Assembly (NCBI GenBank): GCA_964016885.1
Contig: OZ024740.1
Coordinates: forward strand, 3,319,336-3,383,335
Length of the DNA: 64,000 bases
From: Eledone cirrhosa
Lineage: Eukaryota > Mollusca > Cephalopoda > Octopoda > Eledonidae
Reading direction: 5' to 3'
In this document: one piece after another, positions 1-14,352 of the stretch
Position numbering within the stretch: position 1 is the stretch's first letter
Layout of the letters: each line of letters starts with the position of its first letter
Position numbers and translations under genes: made by a program
The notes under the pieces: model-generated
What the model was told of the DNA's origin: nothing
Seen by the model: only the letters and a program-made list of their open reading frames with translations
The model's database searches: none

Positions 1-3000
1 AGGCAGTCCAAGTTGTACCAAACTACATAAATCAGACAATAAAGGCAGTCCAAGTTGTACCAAACTACATAGATCAGACAATACAGGCAGTCCAAGTTGT
101 ACCAAACTACATAGATCAGACAACACAGGCAGTCCAATTTGTACCAAACTACATAGATCAGACAACACAGGCAGTCCAAGTTGTACCAAACTACATAGAT
201 CAGTCAACACAGGCAGTCCAAGTTGTACCAAACTACATAGATCAGACAACACAGGCAGTCCAAGTTGTACCAAACTACATAGATCAGACAATACAGGCAG
301 TCCAAGTTATACCAAACTACATAGATCAGACAATACAGGCAGTCCAAGTTGTACCAAACTACATAGATCAGACAATACAGGCAGTCCAAGTTGTACCAAA
401 CTACATAGGTCAGAAAATACAGGCAGTCCAAGTTGTACCAAACTACATAGATCAGACAATACAGGGAGTCCAAGTTGTACCAAACTAGATAGATCAGACA
501 ACACAGGCAGTCCAAGTTGTACCAAACTACATAGATCAGACAATACAGGCAGTCCAAGTTGTACCAAACTAGATAGATCAGACAACACAGGCAGTCCAAG
601 TTGTACCAAACTACATAGATCAGACAATACAGGCAGTCCAAGTTGTACCAAACTACATAGATCAGACAATACAGGCAGTCCAAGTTGTACCAAACTACAT
701 AGATCAGACAACACAGGCAGTCCAAGTTGTACCAAACTACATAGATCAGACAATACAGGCAGTCCAAGTTATACCAAACTACATAGATCAGACAACACAG
801 GCAGTCCAAGTTATACCAAACTACATAGATCAGACAATACAGGCAGTCCAAGTTGTACCAAACTACATAGATCAGACAATACAGGCAGTCCAAGTTGTAC
901 CAAACTTCATAGGTCAGACAATACAGGCAGTCCAAGTTGTACCAAACTACATAGGTCAGACAATACAGGCAGTCCAAGTTGTACCAAACTACATAGATCA
1001 GACAACACAGGCAGTCCAAGTTGTACCAAACTACATAGATCAGACAACACAGGCAGTCCAAGTTGCACAAAACTACATAGATCAGACAATACAGGCAGTC
1101 CAAGTTGTACCAAACTACATAGATCAGACAATACAGGCAGTCCAAGTTGTACCAAACTACATAGATCAGACAACACAGGCAGTCCAAGTTGTACCAAACT
1201 ACATAGATCAGACAACACAGGCAGTCCAAGTTGTACCAAACTACATAGATCAGACAACACAGGCAGTCCAAGTTGTACCAAACTACATAGATCAGACAAT
1301 ACAGGCAGTCCAAGTTGTACCAAACTACATAGATCAGACAACACAGGCAGTCCAAGTTGTACCAAACTACATAGATCAGACAACACAGGGTGTCCAAGTT
1401 GTACCAAACTACATAGATCAGACAACACAGGCAGTCCAAGTTGTACCAAACTAGATAGATCAGACAATACAGGCAGTCCAAGTTGTACCAAACTACATAG
1501 ATCAGACAATACAGGCAGTCCAAGTTGTACCAAACTACATAGATCAGACAACACAGGCAGTCCAAGTTGTACCAAACTACATAGATCAGACAACACAGGC
1601 AGTCCAAGTTGTACCAAACTACATAGATCAGACAACACAGGCAGTCCAAGTTGTACCAAACTAGATAGATCAGACAACACAGGCAGTCCAAGTTGTACCA
1701 AACTACATAGATCAGACAATACAGGCAGTCCAAGTTGTACCAAACTACATAGATCAGACAACACAGGCAGTCCAAGTTGTACCAAACTAGATAGATCAGA
1801 CAACACAGGCAGTCCAAGTTGTACCAAACTACATAGATCAGACAATACAGGCAGTCCAAGTTGTACCAAACTACATAGATCAGACAATACAGGCAGTCCA
1901 AGTTGTACCAAACTACATAGATCAGACAACACATGCAGTCCATGTTGTACCAAACTACATAGATCAGACAACACAGGCAGTCCAAGTTGTAGCAGACTAC
2001 ATAGATCAGACAACACAGGCAGTCCAAGTTGTACCAAACTACATAGATCAGACAACACAGGCAGTCCAAGTTGTACCAAACTACATAGATCAGACAACAC
2101 AGGCAGTCCAAGTTGTACCAAACTACATAGATCAGACAACACAGGCAGTCCAAGTTGTACCAAACTACATAGATCAGACAACACAAGCAGTCCAAGTTGT
2201 ACCAAACTACATAGATCAGACAACACAGGCAGTCCAAGTTGTACCAAACTACATAGATCAGACAACACAGGCAGACCAAGTTGTACCAAACTAGATAGAT
2301 CAGACAACACAGGCAGTCCAAGTTGTACCAAACTACATAGATCAGTCAACACAGGCAGTCCAAGTTGTACCAAACTAGATAGATCAGACAATACAGGCAG
2401 TCCAAGTTGTACCAAACTACATAGATCAGACAACACAGGCAGTCCAAGTTGTACCAAACTACATAGATCAGACAACACAGGCAGTCCAAGTTGTACCAAA
2501 CTAGATAGATCAGTCAACAGAGGCAGTCCAAGTTGTACCAAACTACATAGATCAGTCAACACAGGCAGTCCAAGTTGTACCAAACTAGATAGATCAGACA
2601 ATACAGGCAGTCCAAGTTGTACCAAACTACATAGATCAGACAACACAGGCAGTCCAAGTTGTACCAAACTACATAGATCAGACAATACAGGCAGTCCAAG
2701 TTGTACCAAACTAGATAGATCAGACAACACAGGCAGTCCAAGTTGTACCAAACTAGATAGAGCAGACAATACAGGCAGTCCAAGTTGTACCAAACTACAT
2801 AGATCAGACAATACATGCAGTCCAAGTTGTACCAAACTACATAGATCAGACAATACAGGCAGTCCAAGTTGTACCAAACTACATAGATCAGACAACACAG
2901 GCAGTCCAAGTTGTACCAAACTACATAAATCAGACAATAAAGGCAGTCCAAGTTGTACCAAACTACATAGATCAGACAATACAGGCAGTCCAAGTTGTAC

Positions 3001-3654
3001 CAAACTACATAGATCAGACAATACAGGCAGACCAAGTTGTACCAAACTAGATAGATCAGACAACACAGGCAGTCCAATTTGTACCAAACTACATAGATCA
3101 GACAACACAGGCAGTCCAAGTTGTACCAAACTACATAGATCAGTCAACACAGGCAGTCCAAGTTGTACCAAACTACATAGATCAGACAATACAGGCAGTC
3201 CAAGTTGTACCAAACTACATAGGTCAGACAATACAGGCAGTCCAAGTTGTACCAAACTACATAGGTCAGACAATACAGGCAGTCCAAGTTGTACCAAACT
3301 ACATAGATCAGACAACACAGGCAGTCCAAGTTGTACCAAACTACATAGATCAGACAACACAGGCAGTCCAAGTTGTACCAAACTACATAGATCAGACAAC
3401 ACAGGCAGTCCAAGTTGTACCAAACTACATAGATCAGACAATACAGGCAGTCCAAGTTGTACCAAACTACATAGATCAGACAACACAGGCAGTCCAAGTT
3501 GTACCAAACTAGATAGAGCAGACAATACAGGCAGTCCAAGTTGTACCAAACTACATAGATCAGACAATACAGGCACTCCAAGTTGTACCAAACTATATAG
3601 ATCAGACAATACAGGCAGTCCAAGTTGTACCAAACTACATAGATCAGACAACAC
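1..3654. repeat. Higher-order block A of the 42-bp array (87 units, shortened)
   Basis: Block A matches block B with a stepped offset. The offset is 3,654 bp at the left (the ATAAATCAGACAATAA variant at 27 recurs at 3,681). It becomes 3,696 bp from about 411 (GTCAGAAAATAC at 411 and 4,107; CTTCATAGG at 905 and 4,601) and 5,880 bp from about 1,700 onward (CATGCAGTCCATG at 1,932 and 7,812). Relative to block B it therefore lacks 52 consecutive units near 1,700 and differs by one unit between 204 and 411. All differences are whole units. The window starts inside or at the edge of this block, so its true left end is unknown. Confidence 0.8.
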
Positions 3655-6600
3655 AGGCAGTCCAAGTTGTACCAAACTACATAAATCAGACAATAAAGGC
3701 AGTCCAAGTTGTACCAAACTACATAGATCAGACAATACAGGCAGTCCAAGTTGTACCAAACTACATAGATCAGACAACACAGGCAGTCCAATTTGTACCA
3801 AACTACATAGATCAGACAACACAGGCAGTCCAAGTTGTACCAAACTACATAGATCAGTCAACACAGGCAGTCCAAGTTGTACCAAACTACATAGATCAGA
3901 CAACACAGGCAGTCCAAGTTGTACCAAACTACATAGATCAGACAATACAGGCAGTCCAAGTTGTACCAAACTACATAGATCAGACAATACAGGCAGTCCA
4001 AGTTGTACCAAACTACATAGATCAGACAATACAGGCAGTCCAAGTTGTACCAGACTACATAGATCAGACAATACAGGCAGTCCAAGTTGTACCAAACTAC
4101 ATAGGTCAGAAAATACAGGCAGTCCAAGTTGTACCAAACTACATAGATCAGACAATACAGGGAGTCCAAGTTGTACCAAACTAGATAGATCAGACAACAC
4201 AGGCAGTCCAAGTTGTACCAAACTACATAGATCAGACAATACAGGCAGTCCAAGTTGTACCAAACTAGATAGATCAGACAACACAGGCAGTCCAAGTTGT
4301 ACCAAACTACATAGATCAGACAATACAGGCAGTCCAAGTTGTACCAAACTACATAGATCAGACAATACAGGCAGTCCAAGTTGTACCAAACTACATAGAT
4401 CAGACAACACAGGCAGTCCAAGTTGTACCAAACTACATAGATCAGACAATACAGGCAGTCCAAGTTATACCAAACTACATAGATCAGACAACACAGGCAG
4501 TCCAAGTTATACCAAACTACATAGATCAGACAATACAGGCAGTCCAAGTTGTACCAAACTACATAGATCAGACAATACAGGCAGTCCAAGTTGTACCAAA
4601 CTTCATAGGTCAGACAATACAGGCAGTCCAAGTTGTACCAAACTACATAGGTCAGACAATACAGGCAGTCCAAGTTGTACCAAACTACATAGATCAGACA
4701 ACACAGGCAGTCCAAGTTGTACCAAACTACATAGATCAGACAACACAGGCAGTCCAAGTTGTACAAAACTACATAGATCAGACAATACAGGCAGTCCAAG
4801 TTGTACCAAACTACATAGATCAGACAATACAGGCAGTCCAAGTTGTACCAAACTACATAGATCAGACAACACAGGCAGTCCAAGTTGTACCAAACTACAT
4901 AGATCAGACAACACAGGCAGTCCAAGTTGTACCAAACTACATAGATCAGACAACACAGGCAGTCCAAGTTGTACCAAACTACATAGATCAGACAATACAG
5001 GCAGTCCAAGTTGTACCAAACTACATAGATCAGACAACACAGGCAGTCCAAGTTGTACCAAACTACATAGATCAGACAACACAGGGTGTCCAAGTTGTAC
5101 CAAACTACATAGATCAGACAACACAGGCAGTCCAAGTTGTACCAAACTAGATAGATCAGACAATACAGGCAGTCCAAGTTGTACCAAACTACATAGATCA
5201 GACAATACAGGCAGTCCAAGTTGTACCAAACTACATAGATCAGACAACACAGGCAGTCCAAGTTGTACCAAACTACATAGATCAGACAACACAGGCAGTC
5301 CAAGTTGTACCAAACTACATAGATCAGACAACACAGGCAGTCCAAGTTGTACCAAACTAGATAGATCAGACAACACAGGCAGTCCAAGTTGTACCAAACT
5401 ACATAGATCAGACAACACAGGCAGTCCAAGTTGTACCAAACTACATAGGTCAGACAACACAGGCAGTCCAAGTTGTACCAAACTATATAGATCAGACAAT
5501 ACAGGCAGTCCAAGTTGTACCAAACTACATAGATTAGACAACACAGGCAGTCCAAGTTGTACCAAACTACATAGGTCAGACAACACAGGCAGTCCAAGTT
5601 GTACCAAACTACATAGGTCAGACAACACAGGCAGTCCAAGTTGTACCAAACTAGATAGATCAGACAATACAGGCAGTCCAAGTTGTACCAAACTACATAG
5701 ATCAGACAATACAGGCAGTCCAAGTTGTACCAAACTACATAGATCAGACAACACAGGCAGTCCAAGTTGTACCAAACTACATAGATCAGACAATACAGGC
5801 AGTCCAAGTTGTACCAAACTAGAAAGATCAGACAACACAGGCAGTCGAAGTTGTACCAAACTAGATAGATCAGACAATACAGGCAGTCCAAGTTGTACCA
5901 AACTACATAGATCAGACAATACAGGCAGTCCAAGTTGTACCAAACTACATAGATCAGACAACACAGGCAGTCCAAGTTGTACCAAACTACATAGATCAGA
6001 CAACACAGGCAGTCCAAGTTGTACCAAACTACATAGATCAGACAACACAGGGTGTCCAGGTTGTACCAAACTACATAGATCAGACAACACAGGGTGTCCA
6101 AGTTGTACCAAACTACATAGATCAGACAACACAGGCAGTCCAAGTCGTACCAAACTAGATAGATCAGACAACACAGGCAGTCCAAGTTGTACCAAACTAC
6201 ATAGATCAGACAACACGGGCAGTCCAAGTTGTACCAAACTACATAGATCAGACAACACAGGCAGTCCAAGTCGTACCAAACTACATAGATCAGACAACAC
6301 AGGCAGTCCAGGTTATACCAAACTACATAGATCAGACAACACAGGGTGTCCAAGTTGTACCAAACTACATAGATCAGACAACACAGGCAGTCCAAGTTGT
6401 ACCAAACTAGATAGATCAGACAATACAGGCAGTCCAAGTTGTACCAAACTACATAGATCAGACAATACAGGCAGTCCAAGTTGTACCAAACTACATAGAT
6501 CAGACAACACAGGCAGTCCAAGTTGTACCAAACTACATAGATCAGACAACATAGGCAGTCCAAGTCGTACCAAACTACATAGATCAGACAACACAGGCAG

Positions 6601-9534
6601 TCCAAGTTGTACCAAACTAGATAGATCAGACAACACAGGCAGTCCAAGTTGTACCAAACTATATAGATCAGACAATACAGGCAGTCCAAGTTGTACCAAA
6701 CTACATAGATCAGACAATACAGGCAGTCCAAGTTGTACCAAACTACATAGATCAGACAACACAGGGTGTCCAAGTTGTACCAAACTACATAGATCAGACA
6801 ACACAGGCAGTCCAAGTTGTACCAAACTACATAGATCAGACAACACAGGCAGTCCAAGTTGTACCAAACTACATAGATCAGACAATACAGGCAGTCCAAG
6901 TTGTACCACACCAGATAGATCAGACAATACAGGCAGTCCAAGTTGTACCAAACTACATAGATCAGACAATACAGGCAGTCCAAGTTGTACCAAACTACAT
7001 AGATCAGACAACACAGGCAGTCCAAGTTGTACCAAACTACATAGATCAGACAATACAGGCAGTCCAAGTTGTACCAAACTAGATATATCAGACAACACAG
7101 GCAGTCCAAGTTGTACCAAACTACATAGATCAGACAACACAGGCAGTCCAAGTTGTACCAAACTACATAGATCAGACAATACAGGCAGTCCAAGTTGTAC
7201 CAAACTACATAGATCAGACAACACAGGCAGTCCAAGTTGTACCAAACTACATAGATCAGACAACACAGGGTGTCCAAGTTGTACCAAACTACATAGATCA
7301 GACAACACAGGCAGTCCAAGTTGTACCAAACTAGATAGATCAGACAATACAGGCAGTCCAAGTTGTACCAAACTACATAGATCAGACAATACAGGCAGTC
7401 CAAGTTGTACCAAACTACATAGATCAGACAACACAGGCAGTCCAAGTTGTACCAAACTACATAGATCAGACAACACAGGCAGTCCAAGTTGTACCAAACT
7501 ACATAGATCAGACAACACAGGCAGTCCAAGTTGTACCAAACTAGATAGATCAGACAACACAGGCAGTCCAAGTTGTACCAAACTACATAGATCAGACAAT
7601 ACAGGCAGTCCAAGTTGTACCAAACTACATAGATCAGACAACACAGGCAGTCCAAGTTGTACCAAACTAGATAGATCAGACAACACAGGCAGTCCAAGTT
7701 GTACCAAACTACATAGATCAGACAATACAGGCAGTCCAAGTTGTACCAAACTACATAGATCAGACAATACAGGCAGTCCAAGTTGTACCAAACTACATAG
7801 ATCAGACAACACATGCAGTCCATGTTGTACCAAACTACATAGATCAGACAACACAGGCAGTCCAAGTTGTAGCAGACTACATAGATCAGACAACACAGGC
7901 AGTCCAAGTTGTACCAAACTACATAGATCAGACAACACAGGCAGTCCAAGTTGTACCAAACTACATAGATCAGACAACACAGGCAGTCCAAGTTGTACCA
8001 AACTACATAGATCAGACAACACAGGCAGTCCAAGTTGTACCAAACTACATAGATCAGACAACACAAGCAGTCCAAGTTGTACCAAACTACATAGATCAGA
8101 CAACACAGGCAGTCCAAGTTGTACCAAACTACATAGATCAGACAACACAGGCAGACCAAGTTGTACCAAACTAGATAGATCAGACAACACAGGCAGTCCA
8201 AGTTGTACCAAACTACATAGATCAGTCAACACAGGCAGTCCAAGTTGTACCAAACTAGATAGATCAGACAATACAGGCAGTCCAAGTTGTACCAAACTAC
8301 ATAGATCAGACAACACAGGCAGTCCAAGTTGTACCAAACTACATAGATCAGACAACACAGGCAGTCCAAGTTGTACCAAACTAGATAGATCAGTCAACAG
8401 AGGCAGTCCAAGTTGTACCAAACTACATAGATCAGTCAACACAGGCAGTCCAAGTTGTACCAAACTAGATAGATCAGACAATACAGGCAGTCCAAGTTGT
8501 ACCAAACTACATAGATCAGACAACACAGGCAGTCCAAGTTGTACCAAACTACATAGATCAGACAATACAGGCAGTCCAAGTTGTACCAAACTAGATAGAT
8601 CAGACAACACAGGCAGTCCAAGTTGTACCAAACTAGATAGAGCAGACAATACAGGCAGTCCAAGTTGTACCAAACTACATAGATCAGACAATACATGCAG
8701 TCCAAGTTGTACCAAACTACATAGATCAGACAATACAGGCAGTCCAAGTTGTACCAAACTACATAGATCAGACAACACAGGCAGTCCAAGTTGTACCAAA
8801 CTACATAAATCAGACAATAAAGGCAGTCCAAGTTGTACCAAACTACATAGATCAGACAATACAGGCAGTCCAAGTTGTACCAAACTACATAGATCAGACA
8901 ATACAGGCAGACCAAGTTGTACCAAACTAGATAGATCAGACAACACAGGCAGTCCAATTTGTACCAAACTACATAGATCAGACAACACAGGCAGTCCAAG
9001 TTGTACCAAACTACATAGATCAGTCAACACAGGCAGTCCAAGTTGTACCAAACTACATAGATCAGACAATACAGGCAGTCCAAGTTGTACCAAACTACAT
9101 AGGTCAGACAATACAGGCAGTCCAAGTTGTACCAAACTACATAGGTCAGACAATACAGGCAGTCCAAGTTGTACCAAACTACATAGATCAGACAACACAG
9201 GCAGTCCAAGTTGTACCAAACTACATAGATCAGACAACACAGGCAGTCCAAGTTGTACCAAACTACATAGATCAGACAACACAGGCAGTCCAAGTTGTAC
9301 CAAACTACATAGATCAGACAATACAGGCAGTCCAAGTTGTACCAAACTACATAGATCAGACAACACAGGCAGTCCAAGTTGTACCAAACTAGATAGAGCA
9401 GACAATACAGGCAGTCCAAGTTGTACCAAACTACATAGATCAGACAATACAGGCACTCCAAGTTGTACCAAACTATATAGATCAGACAATACAGGCAGTC
9501 CAAGTTGTACCAAACTACATAGATCAGACAACAC
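3655..9534. repeat. Higher-order block B of the 42-bp array (140 units, 5,880 bp)
   Basis: Rare variants in this block recur exactly 5,880 bp (140 x 42) downstream. Examples are CAGACTAC near 4,052 and 9,932, AGAAAGATC at 5,821 and 11,701, CACGGGCAG near 6,214 and 12,094, and ACCACACCAGATAG near 6,905 and 12,785. In every line compared by eye, B and C agree base for base up to about 13,002. This indicates very recent duplication or gene conversion, or an assembly duplication. The boundary at 3,655 is set by the repeat of the sequence at position 1 and is arbitrary within the cycle. Confidence 0.85.
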
Positions 9535-12500
9535 AGGCAGTCCAAGTTGTACCAAACTACATAAATCAGACAATAAAGGCAGTCCAAGTTGTACCAAACT
9601 ACATAGATCAGACAATACAGGCAGTCCAAGTTGTACCAAACTACATAGATCAGACAACACAGGCAGTCCAATTTGTACCAAACTACATAGATCAGACAAC
9701 ACAGGCAGTCCAAGTTGTACCAAACTACATAGATCAGTCAACACAGGCAGTCCAAGTTGTACCAAACTACATAGATCAGACAACACAGGCAGTCCAAGTT
9801 GTACCAAACTACATAGATCAGACAATACAGGCAGTCCAAGTTGTACCAAACTACATAGATCAGACAATACAGGCAGTCCAAGTTGTACCAAACTACATAG
9901 ATCAGACAATACAGGCAGTCCAAGTTGTACCAGACTACATAGATCAGACAATACAGGCAGTCCAAGTTGTACCAAACTACATAGGTCAGAAAATACAGGC
10001 AGTCCAAGTTGTACCAAACTACATAGATCAGACAATACAGGGAGTCCAAGTTGTACCAAACTAGATAGATCAGACAACACAGGCAGTCCAAGTTGTACCA
10101 AACTACATAGATCAGACAATACAGGCAGTCCAAGTTGTACCAAACTAGATAGATCAGACAACACAGGCAGTCCAAGTTGTACCAAACTACATAGATCAGA
10201 CAATACAGGCAGTCCAAGTTGTACCAAACTACATAGATCAGACAATACAGGCAGTCCAAGTTGTACCAAACTACATAGATCAGACAACACAGGCAGTCCA
10301 AGTTGTACCAAACTACATAGATCAGACAATACAGGCAGTCCAAGTTATACCAAACTACATAGATCAGACAACACAGGCAGTCCAAGTTATACCAAACTAC
10401 ATAGATCAGACAATACAGGCAGTCCAAGTTGTACCAAACTACATAGATCAGACAATACAGGCAGTCCAAGTTGTACCAAACTTCATAGGTCAGACAATAC
10501 AGGCAGTCCAAGTTGTACCAAACTACATAGGTCAGACAATACAGGCAGTCCAAGTTGTACCAAACTACATAGATCAGACAACACAGGCAGTCCAAGTTGT
10601 ACCAAACTACATAGATCAGACAACACAGGCAGTCCAAGTTGTACAAAACTACATAGATCAGACAATACAGGCAGTCCAAGTTGTACCAAACTACATAGAT
10701 CAGACAATACAGGCAGTCCAAGTTGTACCAAACTACATAGATCAGACAACACAGGCAGTCCAAGTTGTACCAAACTACATAGATCAGACAACACAGGCAG
10801 TCCAAGTTGTACCAAACTACATAGATCAGACAACACAGGCAGTCCAAGTTGTACCAAACTACATAGATCAGACAATACAGGCAGTCCAAGTTGTACCAAA
10901 CTACATAGATCAGACAACACAGGCAGTCCAAGTTGTACCAAACTACATAGATCAGACAACACAGGGTGTCCAAGTTGTACCAAACTACATAGATCAGACA
11001 ACACAGGCAGTCCAAGTTGTACCAAACTAGATAGATCAGACAATACAGGCAGTCCAAGTTGTACCAAACTACATAGATCAGACAATACAGGCAGTCCAAG
11101 TTGTACCAAACTACATAGATCAGACAACACAGGCAGTCCAAGTTGTACCAAACTACATAGATCAGACAACACAGGCAGTCCAAGTTGTACCAAACTACAT
11201 AGATCAGACAACACAGGCAGTCCAAGTTGTACCAAACTAGATAGATCAGACAACACAGGCAGTCCAAGTTGTACCAAACTACATAGATCAGACAACACAG
11301 GCAGTCCAAGTTGTACCAAACTACATAGGTCAGACAACACAGGCAGTCCAAGTTGTACCAAACTATATAGATCAGACAATACAGGCAGTCCAAGTTGTAC
11401 CAAACTACATAGATTAGACAACACAGGCAGTCCAAGTTGTACCAAACTACATAGGTCAGACAACACAGGCAGTCCAAGTTGTACCAAACTACATAGGTCA
11501 GACAACACAGGCAGTCCAAGTTGTACCAAACTAGATAGATCAGACAATACAGGCAGTCCAAGTTGTACCAAACTACATAGATCAGACAATACAGGCAGTC
11601 CAAGTTGTACCAAACTACATAGATCAGACAACACAGGCAGTCCAAGTTGTACCAAACTACATAGATCAGACAATACAGGCAGTCCAAGTTGTACCAAACT
11701 AGAAAGATCAGACAACACAGGCAGTCGAAGTTGTACCAAACTAGATAGATCAGACAATACAGGCAGTCCAAGTTGTACCAAACTACATAGATCAGACAAT
11801 ACAGGCAGTCCAAGTTGTACCAAACTACATAGATCAGACAACACAGGCAGTCCAAGTTGTACCAAACTACATAGATCAGACAACACAGGCAGTCCAAGTT
11901 GTACCAAACTACATAGATCAGACAACACAGGGTGTCCAGGTTGTACCAAACTACATAGATCAGACAACACAGGGTGTCCAAGTTGTACCAAACTACATAG
12001 ATCAGACAACACAGGCAGTCCAAGTCGTACCAAACTAGATAGATCAGACAACACAGGCAGTCCAAGTTGTACCAAACTACATAGATCAGACAACACGGGC
12101 AGTCCAAGTTGTACCAAACTACATAGATCAGACAACACAGGCAGTCCAAGTCGTACCAAACTACATAGATCAGACAACACAGGCAGTCCAGGTTATACCA
12201 AACTACATAGATCAGACAACACAGGGTGTCCAAGTTGTACCAAACTACATAGATCAGACAACACAGGCAGTCCAAGTTGTACCAAACTAGATAGATCAGA
12301 CAATACAGGCAGTCCAAGTTGTACCAAACTACATAGATCAGACAATACAGGCAGTCCAAGTTGTACCAAACTACATAGATCAGACAACACAGGCAGTCCA
12401 AGTTGTACCAAACTACATAGATCAGACAACATAGGCAGTCCAAGTCGTACCAAACTACATAGATCAGACAACACAGGCAGTCCAAGTTGTACCAAACTAG

Positions 12501-13002
12501 ATAGATCAGACAACACAGGCAGTCCAAGTTGTACCAAACTATATAGATCAGACAATACAGGCAGTCCAAGTTGTACCAAACTACATAGATCAGACAATAC
12601 AGGCAGTCCAAGTTGTACCAAACTACATAGATCAGACAACACAGGGTGTCCAAGTTGTACCAAACTACATAGATCAGACAACACAGGCAGTCCAAGTTGT
12701 ACCAAACTACATAGATCAGACAACACAGGCAGTCCAAGTTGTACCAAACTACATAGATCAGACAATACAGGCAGTCCAAGTTGTACCACACCAGATAGAT
12801 CAGACAATACAGGCAGTCCAAGTTGTACCAAACTACATAGATCAGACAATACAGGCAGTCCAAGTTGTACCAAACTACATAGATCAGACAACACAGGCAG
12901 TCCAAGTTGTACCAAACTACATAGATCAGACAATACAGGCAGTCCAAGTTGTACCAAACTAGATATATCAGACAACACAGGCAGTCCAAGTTGTACCAAA
13001 CT
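9535..13002. repeat. Higher-order block C of the 42-bp array (partial copy of B)
   Basis: This is the second copy of the 5,880-bp block, identical by eye to 3,655-7,122. The match breaks at about 13,003, where CTAGATAGATCAGACAATAC replaces the CTACATAGATCAGACAACAC found at 7,123. Only about 83 of 140 units are present before a different unit order takes over, so the copy is truncated on the right or was joined to another block there by unequal exchange. Confidence 0.85.
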
Positions 13003-14352
13003 AGATAGATCAGACAATACAGGCAGTCCAAGTTGTACCAAACTACATAGATCAGACAATACAGGCAGTCCAAGTTGTACCAAACTACATAGATCAGACA
13101 ACACAGGCAGTCCAAGTTGTACCAAACTACATAGATCAGACAACACAGGGTGTCCAGGTTGTACCAAACTACATAGATCAGACAACACAGGGTGTCCAAG
13201 TTGTACCAAACTACATAGATCAGACAACACAGGCAGTCCAAGTTGTACCAAACTACATAGATCAGACAACACAGGCAGTCCAAGTTGTACCAAACTACAT
13301 AGATCAGACAACACAGGGTGTCCAGGTTGTACCAAACTACATAGATCAGACAACACAGGCAGTCCAAGTTGTACCAAACTACATAGGTCAGACAATACAG
13401 GCAGTCCAAGTTGTACCAAACTACATAGATCAGACAATACAGGCAGTCCAAGTTGTACCAAACTACATAGATCAGACAACACAGGCAGTCCAAGTTGTAC
13501 CAAACTACATAGATCAGACAACACAGGCAGTCCAAGTTGTACCAAACTACATAGATCAGACAACACAGGCAGTCCAAGTTGTACCAAAATACATAGATCA
13601 GACAACACAGGCAGTCCAAGTTGTACCAAACTACATAGATCAGACAACACAGGCAGTCCAAGTTGTACCAAACTACATAGATCAGACAACACAGGCAGTC
13701 CAAGTTGTACCAAACTACATAGATCAGACAACACAGGCAGTTCAAGTTGTACCAAACTACATAGATCAGACAACACAGGCAGTCCAAGTTGTACCAAACT
13801 ACATAGATCAGACAACACAGGCAGTCCAAGTTGTACCAAACTACATAGATCAGACAACACAGGCAGTCCAAGTTGTACCAAACTAGATAGATCAGACAAC
13901 ACAGGCAGTCCAAGTTGTACCAAACTACATAGATCAGACAACACAGGCAGTCCAAGTTGTACCAAACTACATAGATCAGACAACACAGGCAGTCCAAGTT
14001 GTACCAAAATACATAGATCAGACAACACAGGCAGTCCCAGTTGTACCAAACTACATAGATCAGACAACACAGGCAGTCCAAGTTGTACCAAACTACATAG
14101 ATCAGACAACACAGGCAGTCCAAGTTGTACCAAACTACATAGATCAGACAACACAGGCAGTTCAAGTTGTACCAAACTACATAGATCAGACAACACAGGC
14201 AGTCCAAGTTGTACCAAACTACATAGATCAGACAACACAGGCAGTCCAAGTTGTACCAAACTACATAGATCAGACAACACAGGCAGTCCAAGTTGTACCA
14301 AACTAGATAGATCAGACAACACAGGCAGTCCAAGTTGTACCAAACTACATAG
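13003..14352. repeat. Transitional segment of the 42-bp array with a 10-unit (420-bp) duplication
   Basis: This links the left block family (A-C) to the right family (D-F). It contains a local direct duplication: the rare variants ACCAAAATACATAG near 13,585 and AGGCAGTTCAAG near 13,735 recur 420 bp later, near 14,005 and 14,155. The two 10-unit copies differ by at least one base (GTCCCAGTTG near 14,035 against GTCCAAGTTG). It is a recent small expansion that kept register. Confidence 0.75.

Noticed and set aside
9738..14333. 1,531-codon minus-strand open frame and similar long frames in the 42-bp array as genes
   Set aside because: The unit is a multiple of 3 and stop-free in this frame, so frames extend until a CAGTCAAC variant creates a TGA. 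Overlapping frames are equally long and there is no gene-like context.
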